A stretch of 38,759 nt of DNA, taken from positions 1-38,759 of the forward strand of contig CACYEN010000007.1 in the NCBI GenBank assembly GCA_902773435.1, written 5' to 3'. Positions 1 to 8,303 of the stretch are shown piece after piece. The notes below the pieces were generated by a model, which was not told the DNA's origin, ran no database searches, and saw nothing but the letters and a program-made list of their open reading frames with translations. The stretch's first letter is position 1; every line of letters begins with the position of its first letter. Both the position numbers and the translations under genes were made by a program. Source of the stretch: an uncultured Lachnospiraceae bacterium (GTDB taxonomy: Bacteria > Bacillota > Clostridia > Lachnospirales > Lachnospiraceae).

Positions 1-13
1 TCCTTCTTTTAAG

Positions 14-42
14 TTGAAAAACGGCCCCTGAAGAGTTATTAT
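14..42 (+). promoter_or_regulatory. Sigma-A type promoter for the decarboxylase operon
   Basis: A -35 box TTGAAA (14-19) and a -10 box TATTAT (37-42) are separated by 17 bases. This places a start site near 49 and gives a leader of about 45 bases before the ATG at 95. An overlapping TATAAC at 40-45 is an alternative -10 with worse spacing. It is the only good promoter before the five-gene operon. Confidence 0.6.
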
Positions 43-94
43 AACTGTGATTGGAGTTTTTTATCGATCTAATATCAGATTTGGAGGACACATA

Positions 95-1486
95 ATGAGT
101 GAGACACAGAATGCTGCAGGCAGAAGAATTGCCTCTCTGCTTGACGCGAACAGCTTTGTCGAAATCGGCGGGCGGATCACTGCCCGAAGCACCGATTTCA
201 ATCTCTCTGCCGCTCAGACGCCTTCCGACGGTGTCATAACCGGGTACGGGACGATTGAGGGCAGCCTCGTCTACATCTACAGCCAGGATTCCTCCGTTCT
301 CGGCGGTTCCGTCGGCGAGATGCATGCGAAGAAGATTTCCAGAATCTACAGCCTTGCCAGAAAGACGGGAGCTCCGGTGATCGGTCTTCTTGACTGCAGC
401 GGTGTGCGTCTCGAGGAGGCGGCGGACGCTCTCAGCGCTCTGGGTCTTATCTATCGCAGTCAGGCCATGGCGTCGGGCGTGATCCCGCAGATCGCGGCGG
501 TCTATGGATGCTGCGGCGGCGGTCTCTCCGCGATCCCGGCCCTCGCTGATTTCAGCTTCATCGAGACCTCGGGCGGAAAGCTCTTCGTCAACACGCCGGA
601 TTCCATCAAGGGCAGCAACGTCGACAAGTGCGACAACACGTCGGCAGAGTACCAGCTCGCCTGCGGCAACGCTGACGCGGCCGGCACGGAGGAAGAACTG
701 GCCCGGGAGATCAGGACGCTTGTCTCTCTGCTTCCGCAGAACAACGAGGACGAGGGGATCTGCGTCGAGATCAGCGACGACCTCAACAGGGCCTGCACCG
801 GCCTCTCGACGGTCGCGGGCGCCGCGGATATGCTGAAGATCCTGAGCGACAACGGTGTCTTCTTCGAGACGAAGAGAGGATATGCCGACTCTATGGTGAC
901 CGGATTCATCCGCCTCGGCGGATACACGGTCGGAGCGGTCGCCAACAGCGGCGACGACGGCGCTCTCCGAGCGAAGGGACTTGAGAAAGCGGCGGATTTC
1001 ATCAGCTACTGCGATGCGTTCAACATTCCGGTGCTGACGCTTGCGAACGCCGTTTCCCTGCACGCCTGCGAGTGCACGGAGAAGCTGCTGCCGAAGGCAG
1101 CCGCCCGCCTCGCCTATGCCTACACGAACGCGACGGTTCCGAAGGTCACGGTCGTGACCGGCAAGGCCTACGGGACAGCCTACATTCTCATGGGCTCCAA
1201 ATCGCTCGGAGCGGATATGGTCTTCGCGTGGCCGAAGGCTGAGATCGGGACGATGGACGCGAAGATGGCGGCCAAGATCTTGACCGGCAGCACCGACGCG
1301 GGCGAGATCGGACGCGCGGCGGCCGATTACTCGGCGCTTCAGCAGAACGTCGATTCCGCCGCGAGAAGAGGCTACGTCGACACGGTCATCGAAGATGCTG
1401 ACACAAGAAAATACGTGATCGGAGCCTTCGAGATGCTCTACACAAAACGTGAGGACCGGCCGGACAGAAAGCACGGAACGGTTTGA
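95..1486 (+). CDS. Biotin-dependent carboxyltransferase, CoA-ester type (MmdA/PccB-like), divergent
   Basis: A 463-residue member of the acyl-CoA carboxyltransferase family (12S transcarboxylase, MmdA, PccB), which moves CO2 between a CoA ester and carboxybiotin. The conserved frame is visible: DGVITGYGTIEG, GSVGEMHAKKI and a C-terminal YGTAYILMGSKSLGADMVFAWPKAEIG. The protein is shorter than usual MmdA (about 510) because it lacks the N-terminal helical arm. The usual first oxyanion-hole motif NDSGGAR reads LDCSGVR here, and GPCAGGA reads GCCGGG, so the substrate is uncertain. An upstream in-frame ATG at 47 would lie at the predicted start site; the ATG at 95 follows GGAGG and is preferred. 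It heads an operon with gamma, biotin-carrier and beta subunits. Family is secure, substrate (methylmalonyl-CoA, malonyl-CoA, glutaconyl-CoA or other) is not. Confidence 0.85.
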   Translation: MSETQNAAGRRIASLLDANSFVEIGGRITARSTDFNLSAAQTPSDGVITGYGTIEGSLVYIYSQDSSVLGGSVGEMHAKKISRIYSLARKTGAPVIGLLDCSGVRLEEAADALSALGLIYRSQAMASGVIPQIAAVYGCCGGGLSAIPALADFSFIETSGGKLFVNTPDSIKGSNVDKCDNTSAEYQLACGNADAAGTEEELAREIRTLVSLLPQNNEDEGICVEISDDLNRACTGLSTVAGAADMLKILSDNGVFFETKRGYADSMVTGFIRLGGYTVGAVANSGDDGALRAKGLEKAADFISYCDAFNIPVLTLANAVSLHACECTEKLLPKAAARLAYAYTNATVPKVTVVTGKAYGTAYILMGSKSLGADMVFAWPKAEIGTMDAKMAAKILTGSTDAGEIGRAAADYSALQQNVDSAARRGYVDTVIEDADTRKYVIGAFEMLYTKREDRPDRKHGTV

Positions 1487-1500
1487 GAAAGGCGGCGCCG

Positions 1501-2319
1501 ATGAAAAACATGAAGAAATTCATAATCGTTTTTCTGTGTGTGCTGGCGGCGTGCCTGACTCTCGGCGGCTGCGAGAAGACATCCTCCCAGATTGAGACGG
1601 AGAGCATGAAGAATATCTGGGCTCAGAACATTGAGGATGTCCGCACATTTACAGAGAATAATTTCGTCGCGACGATGAAGAACGCGACGTACGAGGACTT
1701 TAAGAAGGCGCTCGACGACGGAATGACTGTCGTCTCCCAGCCATTCGACAACGACTGGGCCTACAGGTGGGGCCAGTTCAACGAGAAGCACGGGGCGATC
1801 AAGGACGCCGTCTGCGATATCTCCGACAGGACGGCTGACGGCTACACATCCCGTGTCATCCTGACCGGTGAGGACGACGAGCAGATGGCCTTCACCATCA
1901 CCTATGACAAGGCGTTCCGGCCGATCTCATCGACGATCGCCGATTATTCCGACGATTCCCAGCAGACGATGGGCCAGAAGATGGGCGTCGCCGGCGGGAA
2001 CACGCTGACCGGCCTTCTCGTCGTTTTCTCGATACTCATTCTTCTTTCGCTGATCATCAGCTGCTTCAAGCTGGTCGGCAAAATCGCCGAAGTGGGACCG
2101 GAGAAGAAAGACGCGGCTCCCGCGAAGGCACCGGCTCCCGCAAGGGCGGCGGCTCCGGCAAAAGCTGCGGCGCCGGCAAAGACGGAAGAGATCGATCTCG
2201 CCAGTAACCAGGAACTTGTCGCGGTGATCGCGGCGGCAATCGCGGCGGCTGAAGATAAGCCGGTTGAAGGCTATGTTGTCCGCTCAATCAGAAGACTCAA
2301 GAATAATAAATGGCGCTAA
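1501..2319 (+). CDS. OadG-like gamma subunit with lipoprotein signal and extracytoplasmic domain
   Basis: The 272-residue product looks like a sodium-pump decarboxylase gamma subunit with an additional outer domain. In order: a lipoprotein signal ending in LTLGGC (Cys24), a domain of about 130 residues resembling DUF3887, one membrane segment at about 168-190 (LLVVFSILILLSLIISCF), an Ala/Pro/Lys linker, and a C-terminal helical segment ending VEGYVVRSIRRLKNNKWR that is typical of OadG. The implied topology is outer domain, one crossing, cytosolic tail. In known complexes the gamma subunit bridges the carboxyltransferase to the OadB pump. A TTG at 1483 overlapping the previous stop is possible, but the ATG at 1501 has AAAGG eight bases upstream. 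The role of the outer domain is unknown. Confidence 0.8.
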   Translation: MKNMKKFIIVFLCVLAACLTLGGCEKTSSQIETESMKNIWAQNIEDVRTFTENNFVATMKNATYEDFKKALDDGMTVVSQPFDNDWAYRWGQFNEKHGAIKDAVCDISDRTADGYTSRVILTGEDDEQMAFTITYDKAFRPISSTIADYSDDSQQTMGQKMGVAGGNTLTGLLVVFSILILLSLIISCFKLVGKIAEVGPEKKDAAPAKAPAPARAAAPAKAAAPAKTEEIDLASNQELVAVIAAAIAAAEDKPVEGYVVRSIRRLKNNKWR

Positions 2320-2342
2320 AAGCTGCCGGGAGGGAAAAGAAT

Positions 2343-2732
2343 ATGAAGAATTATACAATTACGGTAAATGGCACCGCTTACAGCGTAACAGTCGAAGAAG
2401 GCGTCTCCACAGCTCCCGCGGCAGCACCGGCTGCGGCTCCCGCAGCAGCTCCGGCACCGGCGGCTCCCGCAGCAGCTCCGGCTCCCGCGGCGGCAGCTCC
2501 GGTTCAGGGTTCGGCAGGCAGCATTGAAGTTGCCGCTTCCGTACCGGGCAAGATCTTCAAGATCGTCACGTCCGTCGGCGCCGAGCTCAAGGCCGGCGAT
2601 ACGGTCGTTATCCTTGAGTCCATGAAGATGGAGATCCCGGTCGTGGCTCCGGAAGACGGAACTGTCGCAAGCATCAACGTACAGGTAGGTGAACAGGTCG
2701 AATCAGGATCTCTTCTCGCGACTCTTAACTGA
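2343..2732 (+). CDS. Biotin carboxyl carrier protein of the decarboxylase
   Basis: A 129-residue biotin carrier. The first 20 residues form a small beta region (MKNYTITVNGTAYSVTVEEG). A long Ala/Pro linker follows (about 23-53), then a biotinyl domain with the signature LESMKMEI; Lys95 is the expected biotinylation site. It corresponds to the 1.3S subunit of transcarboxylase or the MmdC/GcdC subunit of Na+ decarboxylases, and carries CO2 between the carboxyltransferases and the membrane pump. The ATG at 2343 has GGGAGG about ten bases upstream; an earlier in-frame ATG at 2310 overlaps oadG and has no SD. It is the only biotinyl domain in the operon, so both carboxyltransferases probably share it. 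Confidence 0.93.
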   Translation: MKNYTITVNGTAYSVTVEEGVSTAPAAAPAAAPAAAPAPAAPAAAPAPAAAAPVQGSAGSIEVAASVPGKIFKIVTSVGAELKAGDTVVILESMKMEIPVVAPEDGTVASINVQVGEQVESGSLLATLN

Positions 2733-2752
2733 GTGATCGGAGGTTCCAGCAG

Positions 2753-3898
2753 ATGAATATACTTGGTACACTGTCAAATCTGGCGCAGCAGACCGCGTTC
2801 CTGAATCTGAAATGGGGCAACTATGTCATGATTCTCGTCGCGCTGGTGTTCCTGTATCTGGCAATTCGAAAGGAATACGAGCCGCTTCTGCTAGTGCCTA
2901 TCGCATTCGGTATGCTGCTCGTCAATATCTATCCGGACATCATGCTGTCCCCGGCTGACTCCTCGAACGGCGTCGGCGGCCTGCTTCATTACTTCTATTT
3001 CCTCGACGAATGGAGCATCCTGCCGTCCCTGATCTTCATGGGCGTCGGCGCGCTGACGGACTTCGGTCCGCTGATCGCGAACCCGATCTCGTTCCTCATG
3101 GGAGCGGCCGCTCAGCTCGGTATCTATGTCGCTTACTTCCTGGCGATCTTCCTCGGATTCAACGGGAAGGCCGCAGCCGCGATCTCCATCATCGGAGGCG
3201 CCGACGGACCGACTTCGATCTTCCTCGCTTCCAAGCTCGGACAGACCGAACTTCTCGGCCCCATCGCCGTCGCGGCTTACTCCTACATGTCCCTCGTTCC
3301 GATCATTCAGCCGCCGGTTATGAAGCTTCTCACATCCGACGCCGACAGAAAGATCAAGATGGGACAGCTGAGACCGGTCTCCAAGCTTGAGAAGATCCTG
3401 TTCCCGATCGTGATCACGATCGTGGTCTGCATGATCCTTCCGACAACGGCCCCGCTCGTCGGTATGCTGATGCTTGGCAACCTGTTCAGGGAATCCGGTG
3501 TCGTCCGCCAGCTGACTGAGACAGCCAGTAACGCGCTCATGTACATCGTGGTTATCTTCCTCGGCACATCCGTCGGCGCGACAACCAGCGCTGAGGCTTT
3601 CCTCAACGCCAGCACGCTCAAGATCGTCGTTCTCGGCCTCGTCGCATTCGTGTTCGGAACCGCGGGCGGCTGTGTGCTCGGGCAGATTCTGAAGAATGTG
3701 ACGAAAGGAAAGATCAATCCGCTGATCGGCTCCGCCGGCGTGTCCGCCGTCCCGATGGCGGCACGCGTATCGCAGAAGGTCGGCGCCGAGGCTGACCCGA
3801 CGAACTTCCTGCTCATGCACGCCATGGGACCGAACGTCGCGGGCGTCATCGGCACGGCGGTTGCAGCCGGTACATTCATGGCGATTTACGGCATCTAA
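2753..3898 (+). CDS. oadB: Sodium-pumping decarboxylase beta subunit
   Basis: A 381-residue polytopic membrane protein of the OadB/MmdB/GcdB family. These proteins decarboxylate carboxybiotin and export Na+ with the energy released. The family signature ISIIGGADGPTSIF is present; its Asp (residue 151) corresponds to the conserved Na+-site aspartate of OadB. Many hydrophobic segments cover the length, and the size matches the compact form of the family. The gene sits 20 bases after the biotin carrier and before the pyruvate/oxaloacetate-type carboxyltransferase. That neighbourhood means the operon couples decarboxylation to a Na+ gradient rather than only moving carboxyl groups. Confidence 0.95.
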   Translation: MNILGTLSNLAQQTAFLNLKWGNYVMILVALVFLYLAIRKEYEPLLLVPIAFGMLLVNIYPDIMLSPADSSNGVGGLLHYFYFLDEWSILPSLIFMGVGALTDFGPLIANPISFLMGAAAQLGIYVAYFLAIFLGFNGKAAAAISIIGGADGPTSIFLASKLGQTELLGPIAVAAYSYMSLVPIIQPPVMKLLTSDADRKIKMGQLRPVSKLEKILFPIVITIVVCMILPTTAPLVGMLMLGNLFRESGVVRQLTETASNALMYIVVIFLGTSVGATTSAEAFLNASTLKIVVLGLVAFVFGTAGGCVLGQILKNVTKGKINPLIGSAGVSAVPMAARVSQKVGAEADPTNFLLMHAMGPNVAGVIGTAVAAGTFMAIYGI

Positions 3899-3932
3899 CA
3901 AAATCAAGATTTGTAGAGGAGGAAACCAAGTA

Positions 3933-5345
3933 ATGGCTGAAGTGAAGAAAAAGCCAGTTCAGATAACAGAGACAATCCTTCGCGACGCGCACCAGAGCCT
4001 GATCGCCACCAGGATGACGACGGATGAGATGGTCCCGATCATCGGAAAGCTTGATGAAATCGGTTTTCGCGCGGTGGAGTGCTGGGGCGGCGCCACCTTC
4101 GACTCCGCTCTGAGATTCCTGCATGAGGATCCGTGGATCAGGCTCCGCAAATTCCGCGACGGATTCAAGAAGACAAAACTTCAGATGCTTTTCCGCGGGC
4201 AGAACATCCTCGGTTACAAGCCGTATCCCGACGACGTCGTCGAGTATTTTGTCCAGAAGAGTATCGCGAACGGCATCGATGTGATCAGAATCTTCGACTG
4301 CCTCAACGATCTCCGCAATCTTGAGACCGCCGTCAATGCGACCAAGAAGGAGAAGGGCGAGGCGCAGGTCGCGCTCTCCTATACCCTCGGCAAAGCCTAT
4401 ACGCTTGACTACTGGGTAAAGGAGTGCAAGGAGATCGAGTCCATGGGCGCAGACTCCATCTGTATCAAGGATATGGCGGGCCTTCTGCTCCCGTATACGG
4501 CGACCGAACTCGTCACGGCGCTGAAGGAAGCGACCGATCTCCCGATCGAGCTTCACACGCACTACACCTCCGGGGAGGCTTCCATGGCCTACATGAAGGC
4601 CGTCGAAGCGGGCGTCGATATCCTCGACTGTGCCATGAGCCCGTTCGCGCTCGGCACGTCCCAGCCGGCCACAGAAGTGATCGTCGCGGCGTTCAAGGGA
4701 ACGCCCTACGACACAGGCCTTGACCTTGACAAGCTCGCCGAGATCGCCGATTACTTCAGGCCGATCCGCGAGAAGTACCTCGACAACGGACTCATGAACC
4801 CGAAGAACCTCGGCGTCAACATCAAGACGCTGCAGTACCAGGTTCCGGGCGGAATGCTCTCGAACCTCACGAGCCAGCTGACCAAGATGAACGCCGAGGA
4901 CAAGTTCTACGACGTTCTCGAGGAAGTTCCGCGCGTCCGCGAAGACATGGGCGAACCGCCGCTCGTCACGCCGTCGTCCCAGATCGTCGGCACGCAGGCG
5001 GTTATGAACGTCCTGACAGGGGAGCGCTACAAGGTGGTCCCGGCCGAGACAAAGGATATGTTCCTCGGAAGATACGGAAAGAGTACGCTTCCGTTTGATC
5101 CCGAGATCCAGAAGAAGGTCATCGGCGACGAACAGCCGATCACCTGCCGTCCGGCAGACCTCCTTCCTCCGGGACTTCCGGATTTCGAGAAGGCGATCGA
5201 GGCGTACAAGAGAATGGACGAGGACGTCCTGACCTACGCGCTGTTCCCGGAAGTCGCCATGGACTTCTTCAAATACAGGGATGCCCAGGAGACCGGCGTC
5301 GACGTCAAGTCCGCCGATACGGAGAACAAGTCCTATCCGGTGTAA
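3933..5345 (+). CDS. oadA: Oxaloacetate decarboxylase alpha / pyruvate carboxylase B carboxyltransferase without biotinyl domain
   Basis: A 470-residue carboxyltransferase of the OadA/PycB/5S transcarboxylase type. The DRE-TIM barrel starts with ITETILRDAHQSLIATRM. Later motifs are ECWGGATFDSALRFL, FRGQNILGY, RIFDCLNDLRN, SICIKDMAGLL and ELHTHYTSGEA (metal-binding His pair), followed by the helical PycB-type region with a PGGMLSNL motif. The protein ends shortly after that region, so the C-terminal biotinyl domain of classical OadA is missing, as in the 5S subunit. The separate carrier at 2343-2732 would supply biotin. An in-frame upstream start at 3861 overlaps oadB; the ATG at 3933 has AGAGGAGG in front. 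Expected substrate pair is oxaloacetate/pyruvate. A strong terminator follows. Confidence 0.92.
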   Translation: MAEVKKKPVQITETILRDAHQSLIATRMTTDEMVPIIGKLDEIGFRAVECWGGATFDSALRFLHEDPWIRLRKFRDGFKKTKLQMLFRGQNILGYKPYPDDVVEYFVQKSIANGIDVIRIFDCLNDLRNLETAVNATKKEKGEAQVALSYTLGKAYTLDYWVKECKEIESMGADSICIKDMAGLLLPYTATELVTALKEATDLPIELHTHYTSGEASMAYMKAVEAGVDILDCAMSPFALGTSQPATEVIVAAFKGTPYDTGLDLDKLAEIADYFRPIREKYLDNGLMNPKNLGVNIKTLQYQVPGGMLSNLTSQLTKMNAEDKFYDVLEEVPRVREDMGEPPLVTPSSQIVGTQAVMNVLTGERYKVVPAETKDMFLGRYGKSTLPFDPEIQKKVIGDEQPITCRPADLLPPGLPDFEKAIEAYKRMDEDVLTYALFPEVAMDFFKYRDAQETGVDVKSADTENKSYPV

Positions 5346-5376
5346 AGGGGAGGGACGCATCAAGATCTGACGGTTT

Positions 5377-5412
5377 ACCCGGATCCGTGTTTCACGGATC
5401 CGGGTATCTTTT
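5377..5412 (+). terminator. Rho-independent terminator of the decarboxylase operon
   Basis: A perfect 13-bp stem (5377-5389 paired with 5393-5405) closes a three-base loop and is followed by ATCTTTT. It lies 31 bases after the oadA stop and ends the operon cleanly. Confidence 0.92.
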
Positions 5413-5461
5413 CCTGGGAACGCTTCCGGGACGGGAATAAAGCAGCAAAGGAGATCCGCCA

Positions 5462-6712
5462 TTGGGTGTGAGGACAGTGATCATCGGCGGGGGCGCGGCA
5501 GGGATGCTCTGCGCCGCGCTTTCCGCCAGCGGGGGAGCCGACGTGACCCTCGTCGAGAGGAACGAAAAACTCGGGAAGAAACTGTATATCACGGGAAAGG
5601 GACGGTGCAATTTCACCAACTGCTGCAGTCCCTCGGAATTCCTGAACAACGTCGTCACGAACCCCAGGTTCCTGTACAGCGCGGTCTCCAGGTTCTCTCC
5701 CGACGACGTGATGGAGCTTTTCGAAAGCTGGGGGCTCCGGACGAAAGTTGAGAGGGGGAGAAGGGCGTTTCCGGCCTCCGACAGGTCCGCGGATGTCTGC
5801 GATATGCTGAGGTCGGCTCTCAGGAAAGCCCATGTCAGGGTTCTCCTCAACACCAGAGCCGTAAGGGTGCTCGCGGAGGACGGCGGAGTCACCGGCGTGG
5901 AGGTCCTCTCAGGCGATGAGAGACAGGTGATTCCCTGTGAGGCGGCGGTCGTCGCGACGGGGGGAATCACATATCCATCCACGGGATCCACGGGGGACGG
6001 CTACCGCTTCGCGAAAGAATGCGGCCACACCGTGGAGGAGCCGGTTCCGAGCCTGGTCCCGATCGTCTGCCGGGAGGAGTATATAAGGGAGATGCAGGGA
6101 CTTTCGCTTAAAAATGTCCGGCTGACATTTCTGAGAAAAGACAGGGAGATCTTCTCGGATTTCGGGGAGATGATGTTCACGCATTTCGGAATCACGGGGC
6201 CGATCGTCCTCTCCGCGAGCGCCATGATCGGACGGAGCATCGGGGATCACGACATAAAGGCCCGAATCGACCTCAAACCGGCCCTGACGGAGGAAGAGTT
6301 CGACCACAGGCTTGTCCGCCTGTTCTCGGAGAACCCGAACAGGGATTTCAAGAACGTGCTCGGTGAACTGTACCCCGCGAAGATGCACGCCGTGATCCCG
6401 GAGCTTTCGGGTCTTGACCCGTCCAGAAAACTCCGCGATATCACGAGGGAGGAGCGCCGGGCGATCGCGGAGGTCACGAAGAACCTGCCGGTCACGCCGA
6501 CGGCCCTGAGGGGAAGAAACGAAGCCGTCGTGACAAAAGGCGGGGTCTCGGTGAAGGAGGTCAGGCCCGGGACGATGGAGTCGAAGCTTGTGAATCGGCT
6601 CTATTTTATCGGCGAAGTCCTCGACGTCGACGCCTTCACGGGAGGCTATAACCTGCAGATCGCCTGGAGCACGGCCGCGTCCTGCGCCGGGGACCTCAAC
6701 GCGCGGCAATGA
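5462..6712 (+). CDS. HI0933/YhiN-family FAD-dependent oxidoreductase (BaiN-like)
   Basis: A 416-residue flavoprotein of the HI0933 family. The N-terminal dinucleotide fold reads VIIGGGAAGMLCAALSASG, followed by the family motif LGKKLYITGKGRCNFTN. The C-terminal FAD contact is seen in LYFIGEVLDVDAFTGGYNLQIAWSTA. These proteins are widespread; one relative (BaiN) has been linked to bile-acid dehydroxylation, but most have no known substrate, so no reaction is assigned. The start is a TTG with AAAGGAG eight bases upstream; no ATG is closer. It is the first gene after the terminator and precedes cmk by 48 bases. No clear promoter is visible in the short gap in front. Confidence 0.9.
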   Translation: MGVRTVIIGGGAAGMLCAALSASGGADVTLVERNEKLGKKLYITGKGRCNFTNCCSPSEFLNNVVTNPRFLYSAVSRFSPDDVMELFESWGLRTKVERGRRAFPASDRSADVCDMLRSALRKAHVRVLLNTRAVRVLAEDGGVTGVEVLSGDERQVIPCEAAVVATGGITYPSTGSTGDGYRFAKECGHTVEEPVPSLVPIVCREEYIREMQGLSLKNVRLTFLRKDREIFSDFGEMMFTHFGITGPIVLSASAMIGRSIGDHDIKARIDLKPALTEEEFDHRLVRLFSENPNRDFKNVLGELYPAKMHAVIPELSGLDPSRKLRDITREERRAIAEVTKNLPVTPTALRGRNEAVVTKGGVSVKEVRPGTMESKLVNRLYFIGEVLDVDAFTGGYNLQIAWSTAASCAGDLNARQ

Positions 6713-6760
6713 CCGGCGGCCGCGTCGTCGTCATCTGATAGTATTGATACGGAGGAATAT

Positions 6761-7432
6761 ATGAACATCGCAATCGACGGACCCGCCGGAGCGGGAAAGA
6801 GCACCATCGCAAAGAAAACCGCGGAGGCGCTCGGGAGCATCTATGTTGATACAGGGGCCATGTACAGGGCGATGGCCATGCATATGATCAACGAGAAGGT
6901 CGATATCAGTGATCAGGCCGCGGTCGAGCGGGCCTGTGTCTCCGCTGACATCACGATCCGGCACATCGACGGGGCCCAGCACGTATTTCTCAACGGCGGG
7001 GACGTGACGCCGGGACTGCGGGCTGAGGAAGTCGGAAATGCCGCGAGCACCGTTTCGAAATACGGGGCGGTGAGAGAGCGCCTGGTCGAGCTTCAGCGCG
7101 CGCTGGCGGCCGAAGAGGACGTCGTCATGGACGGGAGGGATATCGGAACCGTCGTCCTCCCGGACGCTGATCTCAAGATTTTTCTGACCGCGAGGCCCTA
7201 TGTCCGCGCTCTTCGGCGGGCGAAAGAGCTCTGCGGAGGGGAGGTCCCCCCGGAAGAGATGGTCTCCGGGATTGAGGAGGAGATCAGGAAGCGCGATGAG
7301 CAGGACATGACGAGGGAGATCTCGCCGCTCGTCCGCGCGGACGACGCCGTTCCCGTCGACAGTTCGGATCTCAGCATCGAAGAGGTGACCGAGAAGATTC
7401 TCTCCCTCGCGGCAGAAAGGAGAGGAGACTGA
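6761..7432 (+). CDS. cmk: Cytidylate kinase
   Basis: A 223-residue (d)CMP kinase that phosphorylates CMP and dCMP with ATP. The P-loop is IDGPAGAGKST at the N-terminus, followed by YVDTGAMYRAMA and the nucleotide-binding VVMDGRDIGTVVLPDADLKIFLTA. The length is normal for the family. GGAGG stands five bases before the ATG. The gene is followed by ispH with no gap, an order (cmk-ispH-rpsA) common in Clostridia. Confidence 0.97.
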   Translation: MNIAIDGPAGAGKSTIAKKTAEALGSIYVDTGAMYRAMAMHMINEKVDISDQAAVERACVSADITIRHIDGAQHVFLNGGDVTPGLRAEEVGNAASTVSKYGAVRERLVELQRALAAEEDVVMDGRDIGTVVLPDADLKIFLTARPYVRALRRAKELCGGEVPPEEMVSGIEEEIRKRDEQDMTREISPLVRADDAVPVDSSDLSIEEVTEKILSLAAERRGD

Positions 7433-7433
7433 G

Positions 7434-8303
7434 ATGCCTTCCGTGGTTGTTGCGAAGAGCGCGGGTTTCTGCTTCGGCGTGAAGAGGGCCGTCAGCATGT
7501 GCTACGAGGAGGCGGAGAAAGGCGGCTCCGTCTTTACTCTCGGGCCGATCATCCACAACGAATTCGTTGTGGGAGACCTGGAGAGCAGGGGAGTGAGGGC
7601 GGTTGACGACAGCCTGTTCTGCGAATCTATCGGTGAGACGGTTCCCACGGGATCGACGGTCATCATCCGGTCTCACGGGGTTTCCAGGGATGTCTTCGAC
7701 CGGCTGAGGCAGAGCGGCTGCCGCGTCGTCGACGCCACCTGTCCGTTCGTCAGCAAGATTCACCAGACCGTCAGCGACGCCGGAAGGAAGGGTATGTCCG
7801 TCGCCGTGATCGGCGACCCCGAGCATCCCGAGGTCCGCGGGATTATGGGATGGGTGACCGGGCCGGCCGCCGTCGTCTCCGGAAAAGAGAGCGCTTATGC
7901 CTTAAATCTGCCCAAAGAAATGAATATTTGTGTGGTCTCTCAAACCACCTTCAATTTTCATAAATTTCAAGAATTAGTTGAAATTATTGAATCTTTAGGG
8001 TATCATGTAGTAGTTACGAATACCATTTGCAACGCTACAAGAGAGCGGCAGGAAGAAGCAGAGAAACTGGCAGAGAAGTCCGATGTCATGATTGTCATCG
8101 GGGGTAAGGCTTCATCAAACACCAGGAAGCTTTACGAGATTTGCCGCAGCCGGTGCCCTGAAACCTATTTTGTTCAGTCACCAAAGGATCTGGAATCTGT
8201 TCAAATCAAGACCGATAGTTGCGTAGGTATTACAGCAGGGGCTTCCACCCCAAATACTATTATCCAGGAGGTTTCACTAGATGTCAGAAGAACAGAGTTT
8301 TGA
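7434..8303 (+). CDS. ispH: 4-hydroxy-3-methylbut-2-enyl diphosphate reductase
   Basis: A 289-residue IspH (LytB), the last enzyme of the MEP isoprenoid pathway; it reduces HMBPP to IPP and DMAPP with a 4Fe-4S cluster. The three cluster cysteines are Cys13 (AGFCFGVKRAV), Cys103 (DATCPFV) and Cys199 (NTICNATRERQ). HMBPP-binding motifs GPIIHNEFVV, RSHGVSR, GDPEHPEV, VSQTTFN and GITAGASTPNTII are all intact. Base composition changes abruptly inside the gene: from about 7895 on it uses TTA, CAA, GTA and ATT codons hardly seen before that point. The gene overlaps rpsA by 23 bases in a different frame; in many relatives the two are one fused polypeptide. Confidence 0.96.
   Translation: MPSVVVAKSAGFCFGVKRAVSMCYEEAEKGGSVFTLGPIIHNEFVVGDLESRGVRAVDDSLFCESIGETVPTGSTVIIRSHGVSRDVFDRLRQSGCRVVDATCPFVSKIHQTVSDAGRKGMSVAVIGDPEHPEVRGIMGWVTGPAAVVSGKESAYALNLPKEMNICVVSQTTFNFHKFQELVEIIESLGYHVVVTNTICNATRERQEEAEKLAEKSDVMIVIGGKASSNTRKLYEICRSRCPETYFVQSPKDLESVQIKTDSCVGITAGASTPNTIIQEVSLDVRRTEF

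Noticed and set aside
504..836. Alternative + strand frame inside the first carboxyltransferase
   Set aside because: The product is Arg/Ser-rich out-of-frame translation of a conserved gene.
3876..5462. Minus-strand open frame of 528 codons opposite oadA
   Set aside because: It mirrors the codon structure of a well-recognised + strand gene, has no family motifs and arises from high GC at third positions.
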